This document shows positions 1-6,707 of a DNA stretch of 8,688 nt, piece after piece. The position numbers and the translations under genes were made by a program. This DNA comes from Ramlibacter sp. (GTDB lineage Bacteria; Pseudomonadota; Gammaproteobacteria; Burkholderiales; Burkholderiaceae_C): positions 1 to 8,688 of the forward strand of contig JANXVP010000228.1 in assembly GCA_025351615.1 (NCBI GenBank). The letters run 5' to 3'. Under the pieces are notes generated by a model, which was given only the letters and a program-made list of their open reading frames with translations, made no database searches and was not told the origin of the DNA. Each line of letters starts with the position of its first letter. Within the stretch, counting starts at the first letter, position 1.

Positions 1-1008
1 CAGCGCCGCCATGAAGGCTGGCTTGTCCTCGATCTTTCCCTTCACTTCCTTGAGGGCCTGCTCCAGCATCATGGCCGCACCGTACGCGCCCATCGAGTAG
101 TAGCCCGGGTCCTGCTGGTAATCGCGGTTCATCGCGGCGACAAATTTTTTGTTGTCCGGGTTGGTCAGGCCGGCCGTGTACCAGCCCGAGGAAACCACGC
201 CGAGCGCTTCGTCGCCCATCGACTTCAGAATGCCTTCGTCCACGGTGGTCATTGCGCCGAGCACCGGAATCTTGCCTTTCAAGCCGAACTCGTTGTACTG
301 CTTGAGGAACTTGATCCCGTTGCCGCCGGCGAAGGCAGCGAACACGGCGTCCACGTTGGGCTTGATCTGTCCGATGTAGGTGCTGTAGTCGGCCACGTTC
401 AGCGGCGACCAGAGCTTTTGCACCACTTTTCCGCCATTTTCCTCGAAGGTGCGCTGGAAGCCGGCTGCGGTCTCGTGGCCGAAGGCGAAGTCGTCGGCGA
501 TGATGGCGACGCGCTTGTACTTCAGTTCCTTCGCGGCGTAGTCGCCGAGCACGTGGCTGGCCTGGGCCGAGGTCCCGACGGCGCGCACGAACCATGGGTT
601 GGGCTTGCGTTGCGTCAGGTCTTCGGCCGCGGCGGAGGGCGAGATCACCGGAATTTCGCTTTTGCGGATGTAGTCGTCGATGGCCAGCGCCTCGAACGCG
701 GCGAGCGGGCCGATGATGACTTGCACCCGGTCTTTTTCAACCAGTTCCTGGGCTTTGGTTTTAGTGATCGCGGGCTGCCCTCCGGTGTCCCCGACGATCA
801 ATTCCACCTTGCGCCCGGCGATCATGTTGTTGCGCTCTTTCAGGAACAGGCGCAGCCCGTCTTCCATCTGCTTGCCGCCAGCTGCAAGAGCGCCCGATTT
901 GATGGTCAGAAAGCCGACCCGGATCGGATCCGCGGCATGGGCTGCGGCGCTGAGGCCGGCGGCAAGCAGGCCGGCGGCAAGCGCCGGAAAAAACAGCTGG
1001 GGGGTCAT
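1..1008 (-). CDS. ABC transporter periplasmic substrate-binding protein, branched-chain amino acid type (3' end outside window)
   Basis: Type I periplasmic binding protein (Peripla_BP_6/LivJ-like) that would deliver a small ligand to an ABC importer. The ATG at 1008-1006 is preceded by AGGAGA seven bases upstream; 336 codons are open to the window edge. Comparison with the 415-residue paralogue at 4327-5574 suggests about 70 residues are missing. A hydrophobic N-terminus ends in AHA-AD (cleavage near residue 25), but its n-region (MTPQLFFP) has no Lys or Arg, which is unusual for a Sec signal. Family-typical stretches follow: GFLTIKSG near 32, LKERNNMIAGRKVELI near 56-71, IIGPLAAFEA near 100, ADDFAFGHE near 175 and KLWSPLNVADY near 200. 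It is divergent from the GntR gene. The ligand cannot be read from sequence; amino acids, aromatic acids or other carboxylates are all possible. Permease and ATPase genes, if linked, lie beyond position 1. Confidence 0.93.
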   Translation of the reverse strand, partial: MTPQLFFPALAAGLLAAGLSAAAHAADPIRVGFLTIKSGALAAGGKQMEDGLRLFLKERNNMIAGRKVELIVGDTGGQPAITKTKAQELVEKDRVQVIIGPLAAFEALAIDDYIRKSEIPVISPSAAAEDLTQRKPNPWFVRAVGTSAQASHVLGDYAAKELKYKRVAIIADDFAFGHETAAGFQRTFEENGGKVVQKLWSPLNVADYSTYIGQIKPNVDAVFAAFAGGNGIKFLKQYNEFGLKGKIPVLGAMTTVDEGILKSMGDEALGVVSSGWYTAGLTNPDNKKFVAAMNRDYQQDPGYYSMGAYGAAMMLEQALKEVKGKIEDKPAFMAAL

Positions 1009-1015
1009 GGAAGTG

Positions 1016-1021
1016 TCTCCT
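1016..1021 (-). promoter_or_regulatory. Ribosome binding site of the left binding-protein gene
   Basis: Minus-strand AGGAGA lies seven bases before the ATG at 1008. It fixes the start despite the unusual uncharged N-terminus of the signal peptide. Confidence 0.8.
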
Positions 1022-1054
1022 GAGATCTGGAAAAGCGTGCGTATTTTTCCGATC

Positions 1055-1084
1055 ATGATATATTACGATTTGTCCCTGCGTCAA
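1055..1084 (-). promoter_or_regulatory. Predicted sigma70-like promoter for the left binding-protein gene
   Basis: Reading leftward, TTGACG (1084-1079, 5/6 match to the -35 consensus) is followed after 18 bp by TATCAT (1060-1055, 5/6 match to -10). Initiation near 1048 would leave a leader of about 40 nt before the ATG, containing the AGGAGA site. The -10 overlaps the perfect 8-bp palindrome ATCATGAT (1052-1059) and the word TGATATA (1056-1062), so a repressor bound here would block it. Predicted by eye from consensus only. Confidence 0.55.
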
Positions 1085-1156
1085 CTTTTGACCGGCAATA
1101 TATGGAGGCAGCTAAGGGAAATTACCTAGGAACAGTCTCTCGCCAAGCACTTGAAA

Positions 1157-1185
1157 TTGTCCAACCCGCTCTTGACTGATATACC
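1157..1185 (+). promoter_or_regulatory. Candidate promoter for the GntR-ALDH-hydrolase unit
   Basis: TTGTCC (1157-1162) and TATACC (1180-1185) are 17 bp apart; each matches four of six consensus bases, so this is a weak promoter at best. Initiation near 1192 would give a leader of about 26-32 nt before the GTG/ATG start of the regulator. A nearby TTGACT (1172-1177) lacks a convincing partner -10. Confidence 0.3.
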
Positions 1186-1187
1186 AG
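1176..1187. promoter_or_regulatory. Candidate GntR operator (imperfect palindrome)
   Basis: CTGATATACCAG is a 12-bp inverted repeat with 10 of 12 positions symmetric, sitting on the predicted -10 of the regulator gene. FCD-type GntR repressors typically bind short AT-centred palindromes between their own gene and a divergent target, so the location fits autoregulation. The word TGATATA recurs at 1056-1062 on the divergent promoter. Binding by this protein is inference. Confidence 0.3.
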
Positions 1188-1217
1188 ATCCTTCTGCACC
1201 GCCACATTTGACAGCTC

Positions 1218-1904
1218 GTGAAAATGAATCCGGTTGAAGCTCCCCTGTCGGCGAACGGCAGCCGCCTGCTGCGTGAAACGGTTTACGAGCAACTGCGCGC
1301 CGAGATGATCAGTTGCAAGCTTGCGCCGGGTACCGAGATGCGGGAGGCCGAGCTGGCAGCGCGCTTCGACATGAGCAAGTCGCCGGTGCGCGATGCGCTG
1401 ATGCGGCTCGAACGCGAAGGCCTGGTGATCACGCTGCCACGCCAGGGCTATCGCGTTGCCCCGGTGTCCCTGACCGACGTGCTCGACATGTTCCACCTGC
1501 GCGCCGCGCTCGAGCGGGCTTGCATGGAGCGCATCGTGCTGCACGCCAGCGATGAGCAACTCGAGGCGCTGAACAGCTTTCGACGGTTCGACGCCGGCGC
1601 CTGGCAAGGCGGATTCGTAGAATTCAATCGGGCCTTCCATCGCCGCATCGCCGAACTTGGAGGCAACGCCCGCATGCGCGACCAGCTCAACGACCTGATC
1701 GACCTGATGGAGCGTGCGGTCCAGGTCAGCGTCGCCAGCATCAAGAAAGGCGACCCCCAGGCGCTGGTCAACCAGCATGTGGAAATCATCGACGCCTTGC
1801 AGGCGCGTGCCGTCAAGCGTGCACAGCGGCTGGCGGAGCAGCACATCGTCGCCGCGGGAAAGCGCGTGAGCAACGCCATCGCCAGAAGCGTCATCGCCGG
1901 CTGA
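1218..1904 (+). CDS. GntR-family transcriptional regulator, FCD (FadR) subfamily
   Basis: Ligand-responsive DNA-binding protein, probably the local repressor. The N-terminal winged helix-turn-helix (about residues 18-83) shows the family pattern: L(R)ETVYEQLRAEMI, LAPGTEMRE, ELAARFDMSKSPVRDAL and LEREGLVITLPRQGYRV. The all-helical FCD domain (about 88-215) carries the expected metal-site residues: N137 (usually Asp) and H141 in NRAFH, H187 in NQHVEI, and H209 in AEQHI. The length of 228 residues is normal. The start is uncertain: GTG at 1218 and ATG at 1224 are both in frame, a TGA at 1209-1211 rules out anything further upstream, and no strong Shine-Dalgarno is visible. The gene is divergent from a binding-protein gene and lies 30 bp before the aldehyde dehydrogenase, so it probably controls both. 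The effector is unknown; FCD proteins usually sense small carboxylates. Confidence 0.95.
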   Translation: MKMNPVEAPLSANGSRLLRETVYEQLRAEMISCKLAPGTEMREAELAARFDMSKSPVRDALMRLEREGLVITLPRQGYRVAPVSLTDVLDMFHLRAALERACMERIVLHASDEQLEALNSFRRFDAGAWQGGFVEFNRAFHRRIAELGGNARMRDQLNDLIDLMERAVQVSVASIKKGDPQALVNQHVEIIDALQARAVKRAQRLAEQHIVAAGKRVSNAIARSVIAG

Positions 1905-1934
1905 TTCATTTTTTTCAATTCAAGAGGATTCATC

Positions 1935-3455
1935 ATGGCAAGTACCAACAAGGAGCCGTCCGTGCACGGGCTGTTCATCGATGGGCGCGAAGTGCCCGCC
2001 AGCCTGTCCGAGCTGCTGGACGTGATCAATCCCGCCACCGGCGAACTGCTGGCCCGGATCAGCCACGCCAGCGACCAGGATGTGGACCGCGCCGTGCGCA
2101 GTTCGCAGGTGGCATTCGAAAGCAGCGAGTGGGCGGGTATGTCGAACCGCACGCGGGCCAAACTGATCAACAAGCTGGCCGACGTATTCGAGGCGAACCT
2201 CGAAGAGATGTACCTGCTGGAGACGGCCAACAACGGCCGCTCGCTCAATGAAACGCGGGCCCAGATTTCGCGTCTGCCGGATTTCTTCCGCTACAACGCG
2301 GGCCTGGCGATCGCACGGCGCGATTCGGTCATTCCGGTGGATGGCAATTACCTCAATTACACCATCCGGTCACCGATCGGCGTGGTCGGCAACTCGACCC
2401 CGTTCAACCATCCGCTGATGATCATGGTCAAGAGCCTGGCGCCGACGCTTGCCTCTGGCTGTACCACCGTGGTCAAGCCCTCCGAGTACACACCGCTGAC
2501 GACGCTGCGGCTGGCGCAGCTTTTTGTCGAAGCCGGATTGCCACCCGGCTGCTTCAACGTGGTGACCGGCCTGGGTCCAACGACAGGCAAGGCACTGGCG
2601 GAGCATCCGGGCCTGGCCAAATGGGTGCTGACGGGTGGCACGGAAGCGGGCCGGATCACCGGCGCCGCGGCAGGCAAGAATTTTGCGCACCAGACGCTGG
2701 AGCTCGGCGGCAAGACGCCGGTGCTGGTGTTCGATGATTTCGACGTGGAGCAGGCGGTCAACTACGCGGCCTTCGGCGGCTTCATCGGTGCCGGCCAGAC
2801 CTGCATCTGCGGCAGCCGGCAGATCGTGCAGGAAAAAGTCTATGACGAATTCGTCGAGCGGCTGGCCGCCAAGGCCAAAACCATCCGCATCGGCAACCCC
2901 GCTGACCCGACGGTGCAGCTCGGGCCAGTGGTGTCTGCGCGCCAGCAGCAGCGGGTCCTGAAGTACATCCAGATCGGCCTGGAGGAGGACAAGGCGCGCC
3001 TGGTCGCCGGCGGCAAGGTTCCGAGCGATCCGGCGTTAAAAAATGGCTTCTTCGTCGAGCCCACCGTATTCGCCGACGTGACGCCGCGCATGCGAATCTT
3101 CCAGGAAGAAGTGTTCGGCCCCTTCGTGTCCGTCACGAAGTTCGGCACCGAAGCCGAAGGCCTGGCCCTGGCCAACGATTCGCCGTTCGGCCTGGCCGGC
3201 GCCATCCGCACCAACGACATCACGCGCGCGCACCGCGTCGCCGCCAGGTTGAAATGCGGCATCGTCTGGATCAACGACCACCACCGGCTCGACCCGGCAT
3301 CGCCCTGGGGCGGCGTCAAGGACTCGGGCATCGGGCGCGAGGGCGGCACCGAATCCTTCGAGCAGCATTTCGAGACCAAGAGCGTCATGGTGCGGCTCGA
3401 TGACGCGCCGTTCGACTGGTACCAGGACACCGCCAAGCAGTCGCGGCTGAACTGA
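1935..3455 (+). CDS. NAD(P)+-dependent aldehyde dehydrogenase
   Basis: Cytoplasmic aldehyde dehydrogenase superfamily enzyme oxidising an aldehyde to a carboxylic acid. All hallmark residues are visible in the 506-residue product: oxyanion Asn158 in TPFNHP, cofactor-binding Lys181 in KPSEYTP, the TGGTEAG turn (233-239), general base Glu257 in ELGGK, nucleophile Cys290 in GQTC, EEVFGP (391-396), NDSPFGLAG (414-422) and PWGGVKDSGIGRE (457-469). The ATG at 1935 has AGAGGA six bases upstream. It begins 30 bp after the regulator and ends 24 bp before the hydrolase gene, so the three are likely cotranscribed. The segment DHHRLDPASPWGG (448-460) lines the region near the active-site mouth in this fold and may help find its subfamily. 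The substrate is not assignable; a benzaldehyde- or betaine-aldehyde-like role cannot be told apart by eye. Confidence 0.96.
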   Translation: MASTNKEPSVHGLFIDGREVPASLSELLDVINPATGELLARISHASDQDVDRAVRSSQVAFESSEWAGMSNRTRAKLINKLADVFEANLEEMYLLETANNGRSLNETRAQISRLPDFFRYNAGLAIARRDSVIPVDGNYLNYTIRSPIGVVGNSTPFNHPLMIMVKSLAPTLASGCTTVVKPSEYTPLTTLRLAQLFVEAGLPPGCFNVVTGLGPTTGKALAEHPGLAKWVLTGGTEAGRITGAAAGKNFAHQTLELGGKTPVLVFDDFDVEQAVNYAAFGGFIGAGQTCICGSRQIVQEKVYDEFVERLAAKAKTIRIGNPADPTVQLGPVVSARQQQRVLKYIQIGLEEDKARLVAGGKVPSDPALKNGFFVEPTVFADVTPRMRIFQEEVFGPFVSVTKFGTEAEGLALANDSPFGLAGAIRTNDITRAHRVAARLKCGIVWINDHHRLDPASPWGGVKDSGIGREGGTESFEQHFETKSVMVRLDDAPFDWYQDTAKQSRLN

Positions 3456-3479
3456 CAGCAACGAAAAGAGAGCCTCAAC

Positions 3480-4310
3480 ATGCAAACTTCGACTGAAAAA
3501 CTGGCGAGCGAATTCCACGACGTGAATGTGAGCGTTGGCGGCAAGCGCCTGGGCGCCCGGATCGGTGGCAGTGGCATGCCGATCGTGCTGTTCCATTCAT
3601 TGCTGGCCGACCAGAGCAGTTTCGACCCGGTTGCCAGGCTGATGGCTAAAACCCACCAGGTGGTGATGCTGAACCTGCCGGGCTTCGGTGCCTCAGAATC
3701 CGTCGGGAGCAGCCTGGAGACCATCGCCGACCACATTGCTGGCGCCATCGAGGCACTGGGTCTGAAGCAAAATCCAATCCTGCTTGGCAACGGCTACGGG
3801 GGCTTCGTCGCGCTGGTCACCGCGATCCGTCACCCGGGCCTCGCATCGCGTCTGGTGCTGGCCGATTGCGGCGCCGCCTTTTCCGAACCCGGCCGCGCCG
3901 CCTTTCGCGGCATGTCGGCAGCGGCAAAGGACAAGGGCCTGGGCGCGATCGCCGACGTCGCGATGCGCCGGCTGTTCGCGCCCGAATTCCAGCATGCCAA
4001 TCCGGCCTTGATCGAGGAGCGCAAGAAACGCTTCCTGGCGGTGGATGCGCAAACCTTCCACGGCGCCTGCGATGCGCTGGCGACGCTCGACATCCGGGAT
4101 CAGCTCAGGTCGGTGAAGGTGCCGGTGCTGGTGCTGGTGGGCGAGCAGGACGAGGCCACGCCGCCGCCGATGTCGAGGGAGCTGGCTGCTGGCCTGCCCG
4201 ACGCCAGACTGGTGGAGCTTCCGGGCTGCGCCCATGTGCCGCAGTTGCAGGCGCCGGAGACCTTCATGGCCGCCATCCGCGCATTCATCGACGACACCAG
4301 GCGAGCCTGA
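3480..4310 (+). CDS. Alpha/beta-hydrolase-fold protein lacking the nucleophile serine
   Basis: This 276-residue protein has the core order of an alpha/beta hydrolase: an oxyanion-region strand VLFHS (36-40), LPGFGASE (67-73), a nucleophile elbow, the acid Asp224 in GEQDEATPP, and His252 in CAHVPQLQAPE. The cap domain lies around 135-205. The elbow, normally G-x-S-x-G, reads G103-N-G-Y-G107, so the nucleophile position is Gly105 (codon GGC), while the acid and histidine are kept. The overall resemblance is to 3-oxoadipate enol-lactonase/C-C-hydrolase-like enzymes, but ordinary Ser-dependent ester or C-C hydrolysis is not expected. It may be a non-hydrolytic lyase or isomerase, a ligand-binding protein, or a dead enzyme. 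The ATG at 3480 has AAAGAGAG upstream; the gene follows the aldehyde dehydrogenase by 24 bp and is last in the unit. Confidence 0.92.
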   Translation: MQTSTEKLASEFHDVNVSVGGKRLGARIGGSGMPIVLFHSLLADQSSFDPVARLMAKTHQVVMLNLPGFGASESVGSSLETIADHIAGAIEALGLKQNPILLGNGYGGFVALVTAIRHPGLASRLVLADCGAAFSEPGRAAFRGMSAAAKDKGLGAIADVAMRRLFAPEFQHANPALIEERKKRFLAVDAQTFHGACDALATLDIRDQLRSVKVPVLVLVGEQDEATPPPMSRELAAGLPDARLVELPGCAHVPQLQAPETFMAAIRAFIDDTRRA

Positions 4311-4326
4311 GACTCAGTGGCCTGGC

Positions 4327-5574
4327 TTACTCCAGATAGCGAGCCGGAGGCATTTCGCGCGAGTAGGGTGGCATGGCCAGGAAGGCCTTGGCGTCGTAAG
4401 TCCAGAACTGTGTCACGTTGGGTATCGTCTCGACGATGGCGTTGACCAGCTGGCCGTCCTTGCGCTCCACCTTGCGGATGTACATGTTCAGGACGGGCTT
4501 GGCGTAGTCGTCGAGCCGGATCGGACCCATCGGGCCGCTGGTCAGGTGCGCGGAGTGCAGCGCACGCAGGAAGGCAGGCTTGTCCTCGAACCGACCCTTC
4601 ACCGCCTTGAGCGCTTCCTCGAGGAACAGCCCGGCCGTGTACGTGCCCGCCGTGTAGAAGCCGGGAGTGACCTTGTATTCGGCCTGGATGGCCTTGACGA
4701 AGCGCTGGTTGTCCGGCGTGTCGATCCCGGCCGAGTACCAGCTGGCGGAATAGACGCCCAGGGCCTCGTCGCCCATGTTGCGCAGCACGCCTTCGTCCAC
4801 GCTGGTGGGATTGCCCAGCACCGTGGGCTTGAGTTGGTACTCCTTGTACTGTTTGAGAAATTTCAGGCCGTTGGTGCCTGCAAAGCCTGCGTAGACGCCG
4901 TCGACATTGGGCTTGATCTGCGCGATGAAGGTGCCGTAATCCGCCACGTTCAGGGGCGACCAAAGCTTTTGCACAACGTGGCCCCCGTTGTCTTCGAACA
5001 CCTTGAGGAAACCGGCCGCGCCTTCGTGGCCATACGCAAAATCGTCGGCGATCATGGCGACGCGCTTCATGCCCAGCTTCTTGGCCGCGTACTGGCCCAG
5101 CACGTGGGTGGGCTGTGCGGCCGTGCCGACGGCGTGAATGACGTAGTCGTTCTTCTTTTGCTGCGCGAGGTCGTTCTGGGCCGCCGACGTCGGCGTGATC
5201 AGCGGCACTTTCGACTGCAGGATGTAGTCGTCGATCGCGATCGCCTCGAAGGTCGCCAGCGGCCCGATGATCACGTGAACGTTGTTGCGTTCGACCAGCT
5301 CCTGGGTCTTGCCCTTGGCGCCAGCCGGATTGCCGCCGGTGTCGGCAATGATCAACTCGACCTTTCGCCCGGCCAGCATGTTGTTGCGTTCCTTGAGGAA
5401 CAGCTGGATCCCTTCTTCCATCTGCCGGCCACCGGCAGCCAGGGGGCCGGACCGCACTGTCAGGAAGCCGATGCGCAAGGGCTCGGACTGTCCGAACGAC
5501 GCAACAGGCCAAAACAGGCCGGCCGAAGCCGCGGCAACAACCGCGCAAGCGGCACATAGCGATCGACGAAACAT
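4327..5574 (-). CDS. ABC transporter periplasmic substrate-binding protein, branched-chain amino acid type (paralogue of 1-1008)
   Basis: Complete type I periplasmic binding protein of 415 residues, a normal family length. The signal peptide MFRRSLC... has an Arg-Arg n-region and a hydrophobic stretch, with cleavage probably near residues 28-30 (VASFGQ-SE). The mature part runs GFLTVRSG (36-43), FLKERNNMLAGRKVEL (59-74), IIGPLATFEAIAIDDY (102-117), MIADDFAYGHE (174-184), KLWSPLNVADY (203-213) and PNVDGVYAGFAGTNG (222-236). By eye about two thirds of residues match the protein encoded at 1-1008. ATG 5574 is preferred over the in-frame TTG at 5577 because GGAG sits eight bases upstream of the ATG. 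It is the last gene of the leftward unit, 97 bp after the DUF1259 gene, and its stop is 16 bp from the converging hydrolase stop. No permease or ATPase gene adjoins it, so it may share a transporter with its paralogue. Confidence 0.95.
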   Translation of the reverse strand: MFRRSLCAACAVVAAASAGLFWPVASFGQSEPLRIGFLTVRSGPLAAGGRQMEEGIQLFLKERNNMLAGRKVELIIADTGGNPAGAKGKTQELVERNNVHVIIGPLATFEAIAIDDYILQSKVPLITPTSAAQNDLAQQKKNDYVIHAVGTAAQPTHVLGQYAAKKLGMKRVAMIADDFAYGHEGAAGFLKVFEDNGGHVVQKLWSPLNVADYGTFIAQIKPNVDGVYAGFAGTNGLKFLKQYKEYQLKPTVLGNPTSVDEGVLRNMGDEALGVYSASWYSAGIDTPDNQRFVKAIQAEYKVTPGFYTAGTYTAGLFLEEALKAVKGRFEDKPAFLRALHSAHLTSGPMGPIRLDDYAKPVLNMYIRKVERKDGQLVNAIVETIPNVTQFWTYDAKAFLAMPPYSREMPPARYLE

Positions 5575-5582
5575 CAAGCGGA

Positions 5583-5586
5583 CTCC
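5583..5586 (-). promoter_or_regulatory. Ribosome binding site choosing ATG 5574
   Basis: Minus-strand GGAG lies eight bases before the ATG at 5574 but only five before the alternative TTG at 5577, favouring the ATG. Confidence 0.6.
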
Positions 5587-5671
5587 AGGTTGAAGATTAC
5601 GAAGTCGAGAATAGGGGATTTGCCTCTGGCAGGTCCGGGGGTAAGTACCAGCCCGCTGGCGACTCTGGCGG

Positions 5672-6574
5672 TCACTTCACGGATTGCTGTGCGACCAGGG
5701 CTTTCTTGACAGCTTTGGCCAGGTCCACAGCCTTGCCCTTGCCCCAATAATGCAGAAAGAGAATTCGCGGATTCTCGAACGTCATGTGCTGGTGAATCGC
5801 AACGATGTTGATGCCCTCGCCGCGCATGGTCTTGAGAACCGTCTGCAGTTCCGCTTCACGCATCGCAAAATCCCCGTCTACAACCGCCTGCTCGTCGCTG
5901 CCGGCAAAGGCTGCCCAGGTGTTGATCCCCATCTCGTTACCGACGGTCATGCCGTGCATCTTCGCTGTCCGGCCGATCACCACCTTTGCCATGCCGTCCT
6001 TGCTGTCCACTTTGGTGCCGAACACGTCCTGGATCGGTCCTGCCGTAATGCTGCTCGGCGTCGTGATGTCGCCCGGGAAATTGACGACCGGGCCCGGTTG
6101 CCCCGCACGAATCTGTTCGACCCGGTCATAAACAGCCTTCACACCGCTGGCCAGCCGGCGGGTCTCTCCCATGCCGCCGATGTGCATGAAGAAAACTTTC
6201 GGTTGATCGAAGAAGAAGTGGTTGTGCAGCGCTGTGACTTCCAGGCCGGCGTCCAGCGCGGCGCTCATCGCCGGATTGACTTCATCCTCCAGCAGGACCG
6301 TGTCGCCCATGAGCATCGTGGCGCCATGCGCCGGCGTGAAGGCTGCCCACGACGTGATGCCCATGAACGGCGGCAGGCTCCAGCGGTCGACGTTCAGCTT
6401 GATGTCGGTGCGCGGTTTGCTGACCTTGAACACCTTCTCGGTCTCGTTGTACGTTCCCTTCAGACCTGTGATGGTTTTAATGGCCGCCGTGTCGAGCGGG
6501 CGTTCCGCTGCCTGAACGAGCGGGCCAACAACGCTGGCGGAAAATGCGAGACCAAGGAAAAACGTACGGAACAT
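5672..6574 (-). CDS. Secreted DUF1259 (LppY/LpqO family) protein with two tandem repeats
   Basis: Exported protein of 300 residues and unknown biochemical function; I recognise the DUF1259/LppY-LpqO family from its repeat pattern. A signal peptide (MFRTFFLGL..., cleavage near A22-A23) is followed by two copies of one module. Repeat 1 (about 74-138) has TSWAAF, an acidic loop LLEDEV, ALHNHF with H117/H119, and H131 in FMHIGGMG. Repeat 2 (about 219-280) has NTWAAF, FAMREAEL, AIHQHM with H261/H263, and H275 in FLHYWGKG. In both, the pattern is His-x-His then His 12 residues on, which looks like a duplicated metal or ligand site. ATG 6574 is chosen over an in-frame ATG at 6604 because AGGAG lies five bases before it and the signal peptide then begins cleanly. 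It lies between a DUF1080-like gene and a binding-protein gene on the same strand, consistent with a periplasmic role. Confidence 0.9.
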   Translation of the reverse strand: MFRTFFLGLAFSASVVGPLVQAAERPLDTAAIKTITGLKGTYNETEKVFKVSKPRTDIKLNVDRWSLPPFMGITSWAAFTPAHGATMLMGDTVLLEDEVNPAMSAALDAGLEVTALHNHFFFDQPKVFFMHIGGMGETRRLASGVKAVYDRVEQIRAGQPGPVVNFPGDITTPSSITAGPIQDVFGTKVDSKDGMAKVVIGRTAKMHGMTVGNEMGINTWAAFAGSDEQAVVDGDFAMREAELQTVLKTMRGEGINIVAIHQHMTFENPRILFLHYWGKGKAVDLAKAVKKALVAQQSVK

Positions 6575-6578
6575 GGAT

Positions 6579-6584
6579 TCTCCT
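6579..6584 (-). promoter_or_regulatory. Ribosome binding site choosing ATG 6574
   Basis: Minus-strand AGGAGA immediately upstream of ATG 6574 sets this start and excludes the ten-residue longer version beginning at 6604, which would place charged residues before the signal peptide. Confidence 0.75.
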
Positions 6585-6631
6585 GTTGAAAAGGCGGACC
6601 GCAAGTCACTCCGTCAGGGTGCGATGGCGCC

Positions 6632-6659
6632 GATTTAAATCATAGGCCGAAGGCCTTCG
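6632..6659. repeat. Two adjacent perfect palindromes in the spacer before the DUF1259 gene
   Basis: GATTTAAATC (6632-6641) and CGAAGGCCTTCG (6648-6659) are each perfectly self-complementary and lie in the 133-bp spacer between the DUF1080-like stop and the DUF1259 start. In leftward RNA, AGGCC-UUC-GGCCU (6656-6644) could form a five-pair hairpin followed by an A/U-rich but not U-only stretch. TATGAT (6645-6640) between them resembles a -10 box but has no good -35. They may be a weak terminator, an operator or chance; the rest of the spacer shows nothing else. Confidence 0.3.
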
Positions 6660-6707
6660 TCGTGTGGCTCTGCAGCATGCCTTTCGGGCCGGACAAGCCG
6701 CCTTGTT

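Noticed and set aside
2840..3790. Minus-strand open frame across the dehydrogenase/hydrolase junction
   Set aside because: It is antisense to two well-supported genes with all family motifs and has no recognisable content.
1218..4310. The regulator, aldehyde dehydrogenase and racemase-like gene as a classic mandelate (mdl) pathway
   Set aside because: No (S)-mandelate dehydrogenase or benzoylformate decarboxylase gene is in the window, the racemase-like gene is on the opposite strand in another unit, and its second base is Arg. Homology alone does not support the pathway.
4307..4317. CTGAGACTCAG inverted repeat at the convergent gene ends as a bidirectional terminator
   Set aside because: The stem is only four usable pairs with a 3-nt loop and no T run on either side, so it is too weak to call.
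4234..5559. Long plus-strand open frame opposite the second binding protein, and a similarly long minus-strand frame at 4100-5557
   Set aside because: The true frame (4327-5574) has a signal peptide and clear binding-protein motifs. The others are biased toward residues typical of GC-rich shadow frames and have no recognisable domain.
5684..6589. Plus-strand open frame of about 300 codons opposite the DUF1259 gene
   Set aside because: It is rich in Arg, His and Ala without domain signatures, while the minus-strand frame has a signal peptide, a ribosome binding site and two conserved repeats.
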